This document shows, piece after piece, positions 1 through 11,340 of a stretch of DNA of 64,000 bases (positions are counted from its first letter, which is position 1; every line of letters starts with the position of its first letter). The DNA comes from Hygrocybe punicea (Eukaryota > Basidiomycota > Agaricomycetes > Agaricales > Hygrophoraceae). The stretch lies in the NCBI GenBank assembly GCA_963556145.1, contig OY744464.1, positions 4,340,001 to 4,404,000 of the forward strand, in the 5' to 3' direction. The translations under genes and the position numbers were made by a program. The notes under the pieces are model-generated. The model was not told the origin of the DNA. It did no database searches and worked only from the letters and a program-made list of their open reading frames with translations.

Positions 1-230
1 TTCCAAAGCAATCTCACTCTAACATCCGAGGACCAAAAGTTCAGAGGTGCACTTGACATTGATTAAAGGGTGTAGGAGTATGTACTGGAAGACGGAAACT
101 GAAATGTAATGCGAGCTGTGTATATGGACGTGGTAGACAACTCGATCGATTTCTACAGTCATCAGCAGAACGTGACTTGCTCATCGACCGCAAATTACAG
201 CAAGCAGCAAGAAAGACCAAGGACATCTAG
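1..230 (+). CDS. possible 3'-terminal exon(s) of an upstream gene, partial
   Basis: Two stretches read like coding sequence on the plus strand: bases 1-66 (SNLTLTSEDQKFRG...) and about 109-230 (GRQLDRFLQSSAERDLLIDR..., rich in charged residues, closing at a TAG at 228-230). A short intron would have to join them, and I could not fix its borders with confidence. The tail looks helical and basic, but I do not recognise the family. The 5' part lies outside the window. A chance open frame is possible. Confidence 0.3.
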
Positions 231-257
231 CAACGTCTTGACATACGCCGAACCCCC

Positions 258-2094
258 ATGCAAGTGGAAAGGGTCGTATTTGTGTCTCTGCTTCTCGACC
301 TTTTTGGTGGGCCACTTCAGACACAAATTTTGCCAGAATCTCACAAGCTATGCAGCCTTTACCATCCCTCTACCTCTGTTTCCGCGGATCATTGAATGGT
401 ACACAGTGGTGCGTATATATAATCAGTAGTGGTCTTCATGCTGACGACAGGTGCTGACAGCGAGAAGTATCAAATCCCACAGGGTTTTTGTCTCATACTC
501 TGCAGTTTGTGTCTTTCGTTCGAGGACTGCTTTATAAGCCGGATCATCATTCCGAGCGATGGGATGTAGTGTTGTTAGGTGAGCGGCTTGTTCCAGTTGT
601 CGGAGCACGCATCGTGGTATTGATCTGAAGTTCAGGTGGGCTAATGGGATCTGTTTTCTCGTAAGCTTTGATTCTACGCACCTCCCTTTGACTATCCACC
701 ACCTTACGATTGTAGAACATTGCAATTTCTCGTGTCACCACATATCGGAGCACTATCAGATAAACATGGACGTAAACACATTCTTCTCATCACCATGATC
801 GGGAATATCCTATCAGCGTTGCTGTAGGTCTTTTCAGTATGATATGTCGCTCTTGCCGAACATATTATCAAGGTGGATTCAGTCAACCTCTTTTGCATCT
901 TATCTGCTCTCTCGTGTGATCGGTGGTCTGAGTGAGGGAAATGTGCAATTAGCGATGTGCGTGACACTAATACTTCTGCGCTCTCGGTTTCATGATTCCT
1001 TTACTAGTGCCATTCTCTCCGACGTTACTACCCCTGCGAACCGCTCTAAGGCGCTTTCGCACGTTGGTATTGCTTTCGCTATCTGTTTTATCATCGGCCC
1101 ACCCATTGGCGCCTATTTTGCCTCTCAGCCAGTCCCAGTCTCGGTCCAAGCATGGGGACAGGAACTAAATATCTATGCAGTTCCCGCCATTCTGACTTTA
1201 TTTCTTCTGGTTGCGGAGACGATATTTTTAGCCATCTGCCTTCCCGAGACACGTGAACAAGGCCGTCGTTTTATGGCTCTTGCAAAAAATAACACGACGG
1301 CTAAAAATATCCATCAAACAAATGTACAAGAAGCGCAGTTGTCTCGGCAAGCGCACATCGACAAGCGAATTAATGTACTGTATGCATTACGCTGGCTGCA
1401 TTTCCTGTTTCTGTGCCTCTTCTCTGGTGTTGAGTTTACTTTGACATTTCTGACGTTTGACTGTGGGTTCAGCTACCTTCATTTCTTTCCAACGCTCATT
1501 TCAAAGTGACAGTATTTGATTGGGACAACAAAAAAATTGGAATGCTCATTGGTTCTATCGGTATCATCAGCGCCCTTCTTCAGGGTGGGTACGTTCGTCG
1601 TGCAAATGCAAAAGTCGGAGAGGGCATCATGGCACGACGCGGTATTGCAAGTTGTGCCTTGGGTCTCGTCCTTTTGGCATTTTTGCCTCATTTCGTCTCT
1701 AGCAACAAAACTCTCGCTACCCGACTTCTCCAAGGATCTGCCGTGTGCATGGCATTCACGTCTGCAACAGTCGTCAACTCTCTCACTGCACTTGCATCTT
1801 TGCAATGTGAGGAGGGGATCGACGTAGATACTGGCAAACCGATCGAGGAACACCCACAACTCGCGAAAGGCAACGCATTAGGCAAGTTTCGTTCTTCCGG
1901 TCAGCTGGGGCGTGCTATTGGCCCTCTGCTAGGTAGGTAGTATCTCGACCTCAAGCTTATTAGTCCTGATCACATTCATAGCTTGTGCATCCTATTGGAC
2001 ATTCGGCCCATCTATCACATACTCTGCCAGTGCAGTTGCTATGCTGACCCTGGCGGCAAGTATGAATTCCGTGGCCACGACGCAGGTGTCATGA
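258..2094 (+). CDS. MFS transporter, TETRAN/MFSD10-like (tetracycline-transporter-like)
   Basis: Nine exons can be joined in frame: 258-306, 356-408, 461-578, 636-660, 716-823, 873-956, 1008-1462, 1507-1932 and 1982-2094. Introns are 44-57 bp, all GT..AG, giving about 476 residues. The product is a polytopic membrane protein of the major facilitator superfamily. The order of motifs matches the MFSD10/TETRAN branch: LPLFPRIIEWYT near the N-terminus, ERWDVVLLGGLMGS, the loop 2-3 signature GALSDKHGRK, then RVIGGLSEGNVQLA, SDVTTPANRSKALSHVGIAF and CASYWTFGPS near the end. In animals this family is tied to efflux of organic anions; the fungal substrate is unknown. The start at 258 (MQVERVVF) sits just before the first helix; an extra upstream exon cannot be excluded. 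The next gene is convergent, with its stop at 2343. Confidence 0.85.
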
Positions 2095-2342
2095 TAACGT
2101 GTTCATGGCATGTAGTCTCGTTCTCAACCAACACCTATGAAATATTTGACTCCCCAAATATCTATCTCTGATTATCGTCATCGAGTAAACAAACAAGTCG
2201 ATCTCACGACGCCCCAAGCTGAGGATCATGGTGGGAAGAAAAAGTTCTCTAAGACTAATTCCTAGTGTACAGATATTATTGGGTATCAAGGTTTGCCGTC
2301 CATGTAAGTAGATGCATTTGCATTGCGGGAATATCACTAGCC

Positions 2343-3806
2343 CTATGAGTTGCTTGAGGCACTTCGTGACGTACTACGTGATGTACTACGCGAATCCCCG
2401 TGCGTTGTAAAGTCGGCGGACTGTCGGTAGAGATCACCAGTGTCGGGAACTTCATCCTGCAGGTCTTCATCAAAGCCGTCTCCGAATAAACCGGCGCGTT
2501 CAAGGTCCGCAGCATACCGCAGCTTCTCTGGCGGGAAGCCAGAAACCCGGAAATCCGCACGGCTGGAGGGACGCTGCGGCACTTGATGCGAAGAAAGTTC
2601 GATTTCTTGAGATTGCGTGAAGATCGCAGGGAAAAAAAACATCACCCCCCTTCCGGTGCGTTGCCGAGAACGTGACGGGGCTCGTGAAGAGGTTCCTGCT
2701 TCTCGACGACCGATTATTGACGATAAGGCGTGATTTCTCGCCCGCCAAACGGCATCGAAGATAGGATGTAAGCCGCTGCTTTCGGAATGAAGAAGTGTGG
2801 CAGAGGGCGGCAAGATGATCACACCGGATGTTCGCTGCTTGTTGGTTGTAAATAGTAGTCTAACAAGCCCGGATACAAGGACGAGCAATCCAATCCACAT
2901 CAGCAATTTCCCCCAAGTGCCAAGGAACCTGATGAAGGCAGCGTCATCAGCATGCCAGCTACTCCCATAAAAATGAGTAAAGAAGGCGTGAGGAGCCTCC
3001 TCTACTTTCGCATTCTTGCCGTAAAGGGATTTGGGTAAGATGCGCACTCCATTGGCTGGCGATACAACGTATGAAGTGGTATAGAGGCCATATTGGGCAG
3101 AGAGAAACATAGGACCCGTCGAAAACATAACGGTTGGATAATTAAGGATCCAGGAGTGGTCGAAGATGATGAGGTTATGTATGGTTTGCGCCAAGAATTC
3201 ATGACCCTTTTCGGCGAACATGAGATCATTGGACACCCCGACTGGGATAGTCTTGGGTAAAATGACGGGATAGACAAGAAGTGGATCAAGTGGGCGTAAA
3301 CATCCTATATCCAAATCTAAATAGATGCCTCCATAGTGGTACAGGACAAAATAACGTATGGCATCGGCACGCTGGATAGGGTAGGTATAGTTGTCGAATG
3401 TGGCAAGGAACCATGGATAGTGCTGAGCGATAAATTGCCGAGAATTTGCATCAGTCCAAAGCATATACTTGCTATACGAGAGATGAGGATTGGAATGAAA
3501 GCACTACCAGATGACATACTAGTCTGGCATCATCTTCCGACAGCCTTGGGAGACATTTTGCCACTGCACAGGTAAAGTCTCCGACTTCCAGGTTTGGTGA
3601 AGTATCCTTGGGATGCGTTCGACTTGTCCATGCTGGGTAGCATTCCACCGGGTGACGTTGTCCAACACAGGCACCTCAAGGTCGCTCAGATACGCCGCTG
3701 GGTCAATGGCGAGATAATAGGAGACTGAAGAAAGAACGACGACTGTGCCCAGGAGAAACAAGCCGAGGAGGGACAACGATATGCAGAGGAAACGCCTACG
3801 AACCAT
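2343..3806 (-). CDS. GT32 mannosyltransferase, inositolphosphoceramide mannosyltransferase (SUR1/CSG1-like)
   Basis: Two exons, 3520-3806 and 2343-3471, are separated by a 48-bp GT..AG intron, giving 471 residues. The N-terminus (MVRRRFLCISLSLLGLFLLG) is a signal anchor, which suggests a type II Golgi protein. The DXD sugar-binding region follows: IPRILHQTWK, then YMLWTDANSR, RADAIRYFVLYHYGGIYLDLD with the metal-binding DLD, and NDLMFAEKGH. A second hydrophobic segment (LLMWIGLLVLVSGLVRLLF) follows HFYGSSWH, then a long Ser/Arg-rich tail. This arrangement is characteristic of fungal SUR1/CSG1/CSH1, which transfers mannose from GDP-mannose to inositolphosphoceramide in the Golgi. The start at 3806 was chosen because it begins the signal anchor; the open frame runs further upstream. 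The gene's 5' side abuts the large inserted element at 3938. Confidence 0.85.
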
Positions 3807-3937
3807 GATATACGAGGCGGAATGCAAGACTGCGGTGGCAGCCTCAAATAGTGCGCACTGCGTAAACCGGGTTACGTTGTGAGAAAATGCTTTCTCCGAC
3901 TCCGCCTGAAATTCCCTTCTCACGTGATGGTCGTGAA
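3807..3937. promoter_or_regulatory. left half of a split intergenic/promoter region between GT32 and STE14
   Basis: Only 131 bp separate the GT32 start from the left end of the inserted element. On the far side only 35 bp (12789-12823) remain before the STE14 start. Joined, the original divergent spacer would be about 165 bp, matching other head-to-head gene pairs in this window. An E-box CACGTGA lies at 3921-3927. The promoter role is inferred from position. Confidence 0.4.
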
Positions 3938-4556
3938 TATTATTGCCGTTTTCAGAAAGGTTGTCACATCACGCGTAACACGCGACTTTTGTCACTCTGG
4001 CACACGAAACATCGGTGAGCCGTTTCTCATCCAATTCTCAACATTTCCATCTAATTCTTTCTGTTCTGTCATCCCCTCATCCCTCTCCAGGTGCACAACC
4101 AACTTTCAGGCCCCATTTCTCAAGTATGGGCACGATCAAAATTTGGGCCTTGTCACCCTCTCGGAGAACATTTCTGGTGCATCGCGGGGAGATACCAAGC
4201 TGAAATTGGGCCGAAATAACCCAGGTATGTCCTCCCCAGATGCCCATGTAGTTTTTGTGCTGAATCACTTGAATTTTCACCGTAGGAAAACCCAGATGTC
4301 ACCCAACGCCGCCCTGACGCTGTGAGCGTATCTGCATTACCTAGTGGAGAGATGTTGTCCAGGAACTATATGGAACCTTTCATGGTATGTCTACCCCAGG
4401 TGCATGCGTCGCCATAAGCTGACCACACTCAGTACTCGGCTTTACAGGCGGCTTGGAACCTCTGTACTACACTATCCACCTCTGGCCATTTTTCTCGACA
4501 TCTATCTGTTCGGTTTGTGCACGGCTAGTCTATTATTTGTATACGAGACCTGTATG
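3938..4556 (+). repeat. left terminal inverted repeat of the composite element
   Basis: About 619 bp, matched in reverse complement by 12158-12788 with scattered substitutions (for example ACGCGTAAC here against ACACGTAAC there). Homology fades after the block ending GAGACCTGTA near 4556. It contains two intron-like GTATGT..AG intervals (4225-4285 and 4385-4432) present in both arms, but I could not build an open reading frame through them. Confidence 0.85.
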
Positions 4557-4660
4557 ATGTAGTTTTTACCTGAATAATGATCCCTTCGCTGTTGAACTTG
4601 ACACTGCCACATTAGGTATCCAAAGCCAATGTTGATCTTCTGAAACGACTCTGAATCACT

Positions 4661-6090
4661 ATGCCACGAGGCAAACGAATCTCTGAAGACCTACGCTGGG
4701 CAATTGTTCGGATGGCACCCTGTGAAGATCTCGACAAAATCACCGCTTACACTGGCATAAGCCGACGACAAGTCCTCAGGATTCTGGCTCAACATCGCTC
4801 AACTGGCCAAGTTTCTAAGCCATTGGTGGACCAGCGGCTGATCGGAAGGTGTCGTCATTTGACCTCTGAGGAGGTTTCAGTATGTCATCGCTTGAGATCG
4901 TTGTAGATGCGGGTTCTGTGTGGCTTCGGAACTATATAGAAATAATATCCTAACCAGAGGGTGTCAGCGTAGAAGTGACTGGATAATTCAGTGTCGGGGA
5001 TAATAAGTGAAGTGAAAGTGAAATAAAAGTAAAGCCGCCGCATAAACTCGACTAGTAACGACAAATCCGGCGATGAACGGAGTGAAAACGGACTAATAAT
5101 GATGAACCCGATGGTGAACGGACTGAAAACGAATGAACCCGACGATGCCGACGATGTCGGGTATGGCGGGTTGGGTCGGGTCGGGTCGGAAACGATGAAC
5201 AAATATACGGGAACAATGATAAAGTCAACGAAGTGAACTATAAAAAGCTAAGGAACTACGTGGACGAGCATTTGAAGGGATTAAAACAATTCTGACTATG
5301 AGGGAAATGGGGACTAATGGTATGTTATTTTGTACAGTCGTCGGGGACCGTTTTTATAGTACAGGAAACAGTAATCTACTTTCGGACATGTCTACTTCGG
5401 CCGATGGTAAGCTACAAAGAAAGGTTGGAATGGGGATGTGGAAAGGGGGGTTGCAAAGCAACGAAGACAGGAAATGGAGGGGAAAACAAATATGCAAGGA
5501 AAAGATCTAGAAAGTCCTACATATCTCCGAAAGGACGATGGGATGCATAAATAAAGTAAATCCGAAGTCGGGGATTGAGTCCGAAGAGATCCATCTCCTG
5601 GAATTGGAACTCCAAGGCGTTTGAGGCTGCCGGATTTGGTCTGAGAGCGGCTGTGACGAAGCGGCATACATCGGGTTATGTCGGTCACGTCGGGTCACGT
5701 CACGTCACATCACGTCGGGTTGCGTCGGGTTACGTCGGGTTCGAATGCGAGTTGGATAGAGGCATCGGGTTCGTCCGGATTCGTGATATATCGAGGATAT
5801 GGACTCAGAGGGATGTCGACCCTCTACATCGTTGATGTATTGACCAAAATTCCCATCAGTTCCTCCAAGGTTGTATCAATGATAACTGTGACGCGTACCT
5901 CGAAGAACTTCGCGACCAGCTCCAGCTGAGCACCCAGAAATCAGTATCCTTATCCACGATATGGAGAGCCTTGCACCGTAGTGGGCATACTATGAAAAAG
6001 GTCGGTTTCCTTTGTTTTTAGCTATTCTAACTGACGATTTTGATAATTCTACACAGCTGACGAAGGTAGCTATTGAGAGGAGCGCTCTGC
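4661..6090 (+). pseudogene. decayed Tc1/mariner-like transposase (DNA-binding part only)
   Basis: The N-terminal part (4661 to about 4880) starts MPRGKRISEDLRWAIVRM and continues with a helix-turn-helix (ITAYTGISRRQVLRILAQH) typical of Tc1-type transposases in Agaricomycetes. The second DNA-binding region reads on from about 5836 (NCDAYLEELRDQ, then SVSLSTIWRALHRSGHTMKK), crosses an intron-like interval 6001-6057, and continues as LTKVAIERS until it runs into the tandem array. Between the two halves lies about 0.95 kb of unrelated repetitive sequence. No DDE/DDD catalytic domain follows, so the gene is broken and truncated. It could only have mobilised the element in an intact ancestral form. 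Confidence 0.65.
4890..5835. repeat. repetitive insertion inside the transposase remnant
   Basis: About 0.95 kb interrupts the transposase reading. Both ends carry clusters of TCGGGT units: GGGTTGGGTCGGGTCGGG at about 5166-5190 and alternating TCACGTCGGG / TTGCGTCGGG units at 5683-5745. No long conserved open frame is seen. This looks like a separate small non-autonomous repeat or satellite-like insertion. Borders are approximate because no clear target duplication was found. Confidence 0.4.
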
Positions 6091-6093
6091 TGC

Positions 6094-6548
6094 GGGGGTT
6101 AGTATTGCCTGCGTTGAGTCAAGTAATGGTCTACGATCGCAATACAGGATCGTCAAAGAGTATCACTGCCAGTCGTAGGAAAGGAGTTGGCACCAAGGCC
6201 TACCAACAGTACAACAACCAGCTCATCAATGGGGGTTAGTATTGTCTGCGTTGAGTCAAGTAATGGTCTATGATCGCAATACAGGATCATCAAAGAGTAT
6301 CACTGCCAGTCATAGGAAAGGAGTTGGCACCAAGGCCTACCAACAGTACAACAACCAGCTCATCAATGGGGGTTAGTATTGCCTGCGTTGAGCCAAGTAA
6401 TGGTGTATGATCACAATACAGGATCGTCAAAGGGCATCACTGCCAGTCGTAGGAACGGAGTTGGCACCAAGGCCAACCAACAGTACAACAACCAGCTCAT
6501 CAATGGGAGTTAGTATTGCTTCCTTTGAGTCAAGTGATGGTCCACGAT
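6094..6548 (+). repeat. 137-bp tandem repeat, three full copies plus a partial fourth
   Basis: Units begin with GGGGGTTAGTATTG at 6094, 6231 and 6368, exactly 137 bp apart, and a fourth, diverged start (GGGAGTTAGTATTG) lies at 6505. Copies differ by only a few bases (GCCTGCG/GTCTGCG, ACGATCG/ATGATCG). Each unit ends with AACCAGCTCATCAATG. The first copy starts where the transposase reading stops, so the array may have grown from transposase-derived sequence. Confidence 0.9.
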
Positions 6549-7689
6549 GATATCTTTGGTCTCTTCCATTGGCCCAGCTACTTTTCCACCTTGCATCATT
6601 TTATGTTTTGCCTGGTCTTCCTCTCTTCACTTCGCAGTCAGCTAATTGCCTCTGCTTATGACTTGTGGCCTTACCAATTTTCATATTCAACCGACACACA
6701 CTGTCCCATCTACATTGAAATTTCATCCACCCTGCTCATCTCAGTGCAACTCAGTCTCCCATCATTCATGTTGTACCACCCCCTGCTGCTGTAGTCACCA
6801 ATCATGAAACCCCAGCCCCTTGGTCCATTTCTATGTGTCCTTCATTTATCACCTATTTTAATCCTGCTCTTACATAAAGGAATTGAGACAAGGTGATAGG
6901 CAAAAAAATCACAGAGGAACACCCAATCCTGCTGCTGACCTTGATCGAGATGGTGGTTCACCCCTCCAAACTTCCTGTATCACTCATTGCCAGGATGGCA
7001 AGATCTACACCACTAGCAATGCACCTGCAGTGGTGTGAATGTTCCTCAATTGGTTTTTGTTGTAATACCTGCTTTCCCTCTACTCAGTCAGCCAGACTTG
7101 ACTAAGATCACCATTCAGTTACAGTGAGGTCGTGGGTGATCATGGCCCAACATCTCACGCACGGACCCCTCATCACGTCACAAACACAAATGGCCAACAG
7201 CTAATAACTTGAGGTAGCTGTAGCTGGTAGCTGGTCATCAGCCTTAGCTTAGCCAGACCTCGGCTAAGCTAAAACTGGCTAGGCTACTGGCTACTTGCCT
7301 TAGCTGTGGTAATACTAGAGCTGGATGTATTATTCCAGGTACTTTGTAATTCAAGGGACCCATCATTGATGCCAACTTGTAAGGCTCCAGGTAAGAATTC
7401 CCCACCCAGGTCAGTGACATCAACACAGTAGTTGTGTTCAAATTGTTTGTCCAATAATCCATAGGTCTTAACATATTTATGCTCTATGAACACTCCATCC
7501 ATTCCATCCTCACCATACATAAGGCAAGCTGCCCCATGATTGCCAAGATATATTTAATTTTCAATGATCCCAACTTTCTGCATTCTGAGAAACCAAACAG
7601 CAACACTATATTGATAACTACAAGTCTGTTGAAGACATTGTAGGACTATCTACACACATACTAGAAAGAAAATGTTTCACTACTGCCCA
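6549..7689. other. non-coding stretch of the composite element, with a hairpin
   Basis: About 1.1 kb without a convincing gene. It contains a perfect 11-bp inverted repeat (TTAGCTTAGCC at 7244-7254 and GGCTAAGCTAA at 7262-7272, 7-nt loop) in a TAGC-rich patch (7214-7315). This resembles degenerate ends of other DNA transposons. A minus-strand open frame at 7284-7520 (YVKTYGLLDKQFEHNY) reads protein-like and could be a transposase fragment, but I cannot assign it. Confidence 0.4.
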
Positions 7690-8818
7690 TTATTTCCTGT
7701 TGGCCCTCTCAGCCTTCTTGATACGATCCGTGTCCTTCTGCGCAAACTTGAGAATTCGTTTCGCGATTCCAATTGGGATATTGCAAACGGTCGAGAAATG
7801 GGTGATAGTCTCATTAGCAAGACCTTCACCGGCAAGCTCGTGGATGCGCCTGAACCCATTCGCCCGGATGGCATCAGTATACTGGGAAAAATTATCTCCA
7901 TCGACGCCCCAAGCACTGGAGTTGAGTGCAGCAAGCCAAGTGGGGATGGCTGGGAAGACATTGGGGATGTCATCGAAATCTACGCTGTCTGAGCTGGGGA
8001 TGTGCGGCCCATCACGTCGGGAGCGAGATGATTTTTTTGGTACGGCCGATGGAGGGGTGTACAGGGAATAGTGGTGCCTCGATCCACCATATGGAGGTGG
8101 CATCTGAATGATGATCGGTTGAGCCGCACCGCTTGTAGCAGCAACTTGAGCGGGTTTTGCATTTACGTGCCGGCAAGAGGAAGCATCACCAAGCTTCAAC
8201 TGGACAGGTGGCGAGATGGTCGAATCATACGAGCCGTTTGCCTGACGTGGACTACAATGAGTCTCGTTAAGCAATAAATAAACGGGGGACTCACGAGAAG
8301 CATGCCCCAGAGACTTAGATCAGTTATTTGTAAGGTGTAGTGATGGCCCTCCGGATATTTGACACAGGGTTTGCCGTCGTGAAGAGGACATTTGAGGTTC
8401 TCCGTAATCTCGGCAATGTAATTGGCGGATGTCTTCGACGTTTTCTTCCCCGATTCGGTGTCGTTCCCACTCTCCTCATCTGTGTCCGCTCGTTTCTTCC
8501 TCTTGGCCTTCACCTTGTCCAAGCATGTAGTCAGTCCAGTACATAGTATTATCAATTGAAAATTTACCTTGTCCTTCTTATCGTCTGCCCGTCTCTTTCC
8601 ACCCTTGCGAGACGTTTCGCGTTGATCGACGAGAATAACCTGAAATGCCTTCTTTTTACCTTTAGCCTTAGCCATCTGATTCAACTCTGTCCGTGCGGCA
8701 TCGAATAACGCAGCAAGTTGAGTTGCTTTGGTGAGTAGGAGAGGTCGCGCCTTGGCAGTCCATGTGCTAAACTTATAGGCCACCTCGAGTTCGGAACGCC
8801 GAATATCCATCACATCGG

Positions 8819-9002
8819 TGTAGAGACATCTATATCTCTGGGTACGTATTCACTCATTTTACTATATTCTCTATTTGTTCTATTATTTGTATGTAGTGGC
8901 TGTTGTAAATAGTCACAAACAAGTTGAGTTTTGGGTTTTGACCCCAGGGACAACGATCTCGCACACCCTGAATCCGCGCCTACCCAGGCCGCTTTCACCA
9001 CA
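8819..9002 (+). repeat. 5' long terminal repeat
   Basis: 184 bp with TG...CA ends, identical to 11341-11524 except for one C/T difference noted near 8954. It is preceded by the host-gene sequence CACATCGG. Confidence 0.85.
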
Positions 9003-9527
9003 TCTGGAGCCCACCGCGAGGAGTGTCAAGCTCACTTCACCTTTCCCTCTTTGAATTCACCATTTTTACACCTTTCTCTCTCTTTCTGGCAGCAACAGCG
9101 CCCCATAGTCAACAGCGCCCCGTATTCGTCAGCATTTCGAGCACCCCTAGTCTTCTGTCAGCTCTTAGACCCATCCCCGATGTTTTCGACACCTCAGTAT
9201 ACTTTCTTCGTACCAGTTGCGCCTCCTTGGCTGCAGAACATGGCTCTTTTGCCTTTTTGTCACGGCATCACAGCCACGTCACACGGTGTTCAATACATCC
9301 CCCCCTCCGCATTTCCCATTTATTTCACTAATCCCACCCACACTCATCTCAACACATCCAACGGACTCGGAAGATGACCCCCCACAGATCCCGCTCGAAA
9401 AACCGCGCCCGGAAAGCCCCAGAACGGCCGCAACGAACCCGTCCAACATGGAGCGCGCCTCGCGCATCAAACGAGTAACGGAGACCCGGTAGTCGAAGGA
9501 AAGCGCGCGCATTGCAACGGCTGTTGC

Positions 9528-11195
9528 ATGTGCAGTCCCAGGTACGCCCCTCCTCGCCGTTTCCGCGGTTGCCGTGCAGGTAAACGCGTCCGCGCGCGCA
9601 AGTCCAATGTGAATACGCATATTGACGCGTCCTCACTCGTTTCCGCCTCGTTTCCGCCCCCGTCTTCGCGTATGCCCTCGCAATCGTCCCCAGGGGTGTT
9701 CCAACACACGCCGCCATCGTCTGCGCCCGCGCCGTCCCCGGAAAAATGCGTCCGCGCGCGCCAACGCAACGTTAACACGCGTATCGACGCGTCCCCCCTC
9801 GTTTCTGGCTCAAATGGCCCCCCGTTTGCACCTACGGGCACGCTGTCGTCCCCAGAGACGAACCGTGATGCGCCGCCACCGTCTGCGCCCTCGCCAGCCT
9901 CAGGACGACCCGCCCACGCGCCCCAACGCGTCGAAAACACGTGTATCGACACAACCACCTCCGTTTCGCCCTCGTTTCGCCCGCCGTCACCGTCTACGCC
10001 CTCGCCGTCGTCCCAAGAGGCCAGCCGTGACATGCCCCCACCGTTTGAGCCCGCGTCGTCCCCAGGAATCCGCGCTAGCGCCCCGCAGACGCCGTTTTCA
10101 ACATCGGCCCCCGTTTCTGCCCCCATTCCACTCCCATTTCGCCTGCCGTCAGCGTCTACGCCCTCTCCGTCGTCCCCGGATGCAAGCCACGACGTACACC
10201 CGTCGTTTGAACGCGCACCATCCCCAGGAAAACGCCTCCGCGCGCGCACAAGGCCGTGTTCCACGCGTCTCAGCGTGTCTGCCTCCGTTTCGCCCCCGTT
10301 TCGCCCCGTGTTCGCGTCTACGGCCTCGCCGTCGTCCCCGGAAGCGAACCGTGACACGCTCCCGCCGTCTGTCCCCGCGCCGTCACCAGGAAACCCCACC
10401 TATACCCAACCGACGCCATGTTCGACGCGTATCGTCACATCCGCCCCCATTCCGCTCTCGTTTCGGCCCCCGTCGTCATCCACGCCCTCTCCCTTGTCCC
10501 CAGCAACAAGCCACACCATGCCGCCATCGTCTGCGCCCACGTCGTCCCCGGAAGAATGCGTCCGCGCCCGCCAACGCGACGATAACGCGCGTATCGACGC
10601 ATCCTCCCCCGTTTCCATCTCGAATCGCCCCCCGTCTTCGCCTACACCCTCGACGTCGTCCCTAGAGGCGAACCGTGACACGCCCCCGCCATCTGAGCCC
10701 ACGCCGTCACCGTCTGAGCCCACACCGTTACCTGGAGACCGTGCCAGTGCCCAACAGACACCATTTTCAGCGTGTTCAGCTGCATCTGCCCCCATTTCTG
10801 CCTCGAATTGCCCCCCGTTTGCGCCTATGCCCACGCCGTCGTCACCAAACGCAATCCGTGACGTGCCCCCGCCGTTTAAGCCCGTGTCGTCCCCAGAAAA
10901 CCTTGCCAACACCCAAGACTTGCCTTTTTCAATGTATATTGGCGTACCTACCCCTGTTTTCTCCTCCGTTCGGCCCCCATCACTGCCAATGCCCTTGTCG
11001 TTATCCCCAGAAGCAGGCCAGGGCATGCCGCCATCATCCACATTTGCCACTGATGACATACCTGCTGCGACTTTGCTTGCGCTCGAGTCAGCATTGTTAT
11101 CCCTCAAGGCCCTCAAGGTTCTGGAGCAAAAGTTGGTAAAGTTGGTGGATCGGTTGGAGAAGTTGGAAGACTTTGTGTTGGAAGATTCCTGTTGA
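9528..11195 (+). CDS. proline/serine-rich repeat protein carried by the LTR element
   Basis: A single 555-codon open frame, far more GC-rich than its surroundings. It is built from about nine degenerate units of roughly 54 residues (about 160 bp). Recognisable landmarks are RARQRNVNTRIDAS, then SPSSPEANRD and PPPSAPAPSPG, drifting along the array. The C-terminus changes character to a short leucine/lysine heptad segment (LEQKLVKLVDRLEKLEDF) that could form a coiled coil. No known gag or enzyme motif is present. Being a repeat array free of stops, it is also open for long stretches in other frames, so coding is supported by the intact frame and the coiled-coil end but is not proven. I know of no function. 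Confidence 0.45.
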   Translation: MCSPRYAPPRRFRGCRAGKRVRARKSNVNTHIDASSLVSASFPPPSSRMPSQSSPGVFQHTPPSSAPAPSPEKCVRARQRNVNTRIDASPLVSGSNGPPFAPTGTLSSPETNRDAPPPSAPSPASGRPAHAPQRVENTCIDTTTSVSPSFRPPSPSTPSPSSQEASRDMPPPFEPASSPGIRASAPQTPFSTSAPVSAPIPLPFRLPSASTPSPSSPDASHDVHPSFERAPSPGKRLRARTRPCSTRLSVSASVSPPFRPVFASTASPSSPEANRDTLPPSVPAPSPGNPTYTQPTPCSTRIVTSAPIPLSFRPPSSSTPSPLSPATSHTMPPSSAPTSSPEECVRARQRDDNARIDASSPVSISNRPPSSPTPSTSSLEANRDTPPPSEPTPSPSEPTPLPGDRASAQQTPFSACSAASAPISASNCPPFAPMPTPSSPNAIRDVPPPFKPVSSPENLANTQDLPFSMYIGVPTPVFSSVRPPSLPMPLSLSPEAGQGMPPSSTFATDDIPAATLLALESALLSLKALKVLEQKLVKLVDRLEKLEDFVLEDSC

Positions 11196-11340
11196 GTTGA
11201 TTGGATTTTTGTTTTTGTTTTGTTTTGTTTGTTTTGTTTTCAGTATTGTCCCTTCCCTCCCTCCCTTTTTCTTTTTCCTATTTCTTCCTCCCTTGCCTTA
11301 TGTGAGACTGGGGACAGTCTCTATTTGTGTCCCTACTGGA

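Noticed and set aside
423..967. Minus-strand frames opposite the MFS transporter
   Set aside because: The plus-strand exons at 461-578, 636-660 and 716-956 join into a conserved MFS sequence. The antisense frames are shadows.
4225..4432. Two intron-like GTATGT..AG intervals inside the inverted arms, suggesting a spliced gene
   Set aside because: No frame continues through both junctions with a sensible start, so I do not call a gene.
8819..9002. LTR read as coding on the minus strand, extending the host gene
   Set aside because: The same sequence occurs at both ends of the element and ends at the target duplication, so it is inserted DNA.
9467..11116. Long minus-strand and alternative plus-strand frames through the proline-rich repeat region
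   Set aside because: They arise because the GC-rich repeat lacks stop codons in several frames. Only the 9528-11195 frame keeps a continuous pattern and a distinct C-terminal coiled-coil end.
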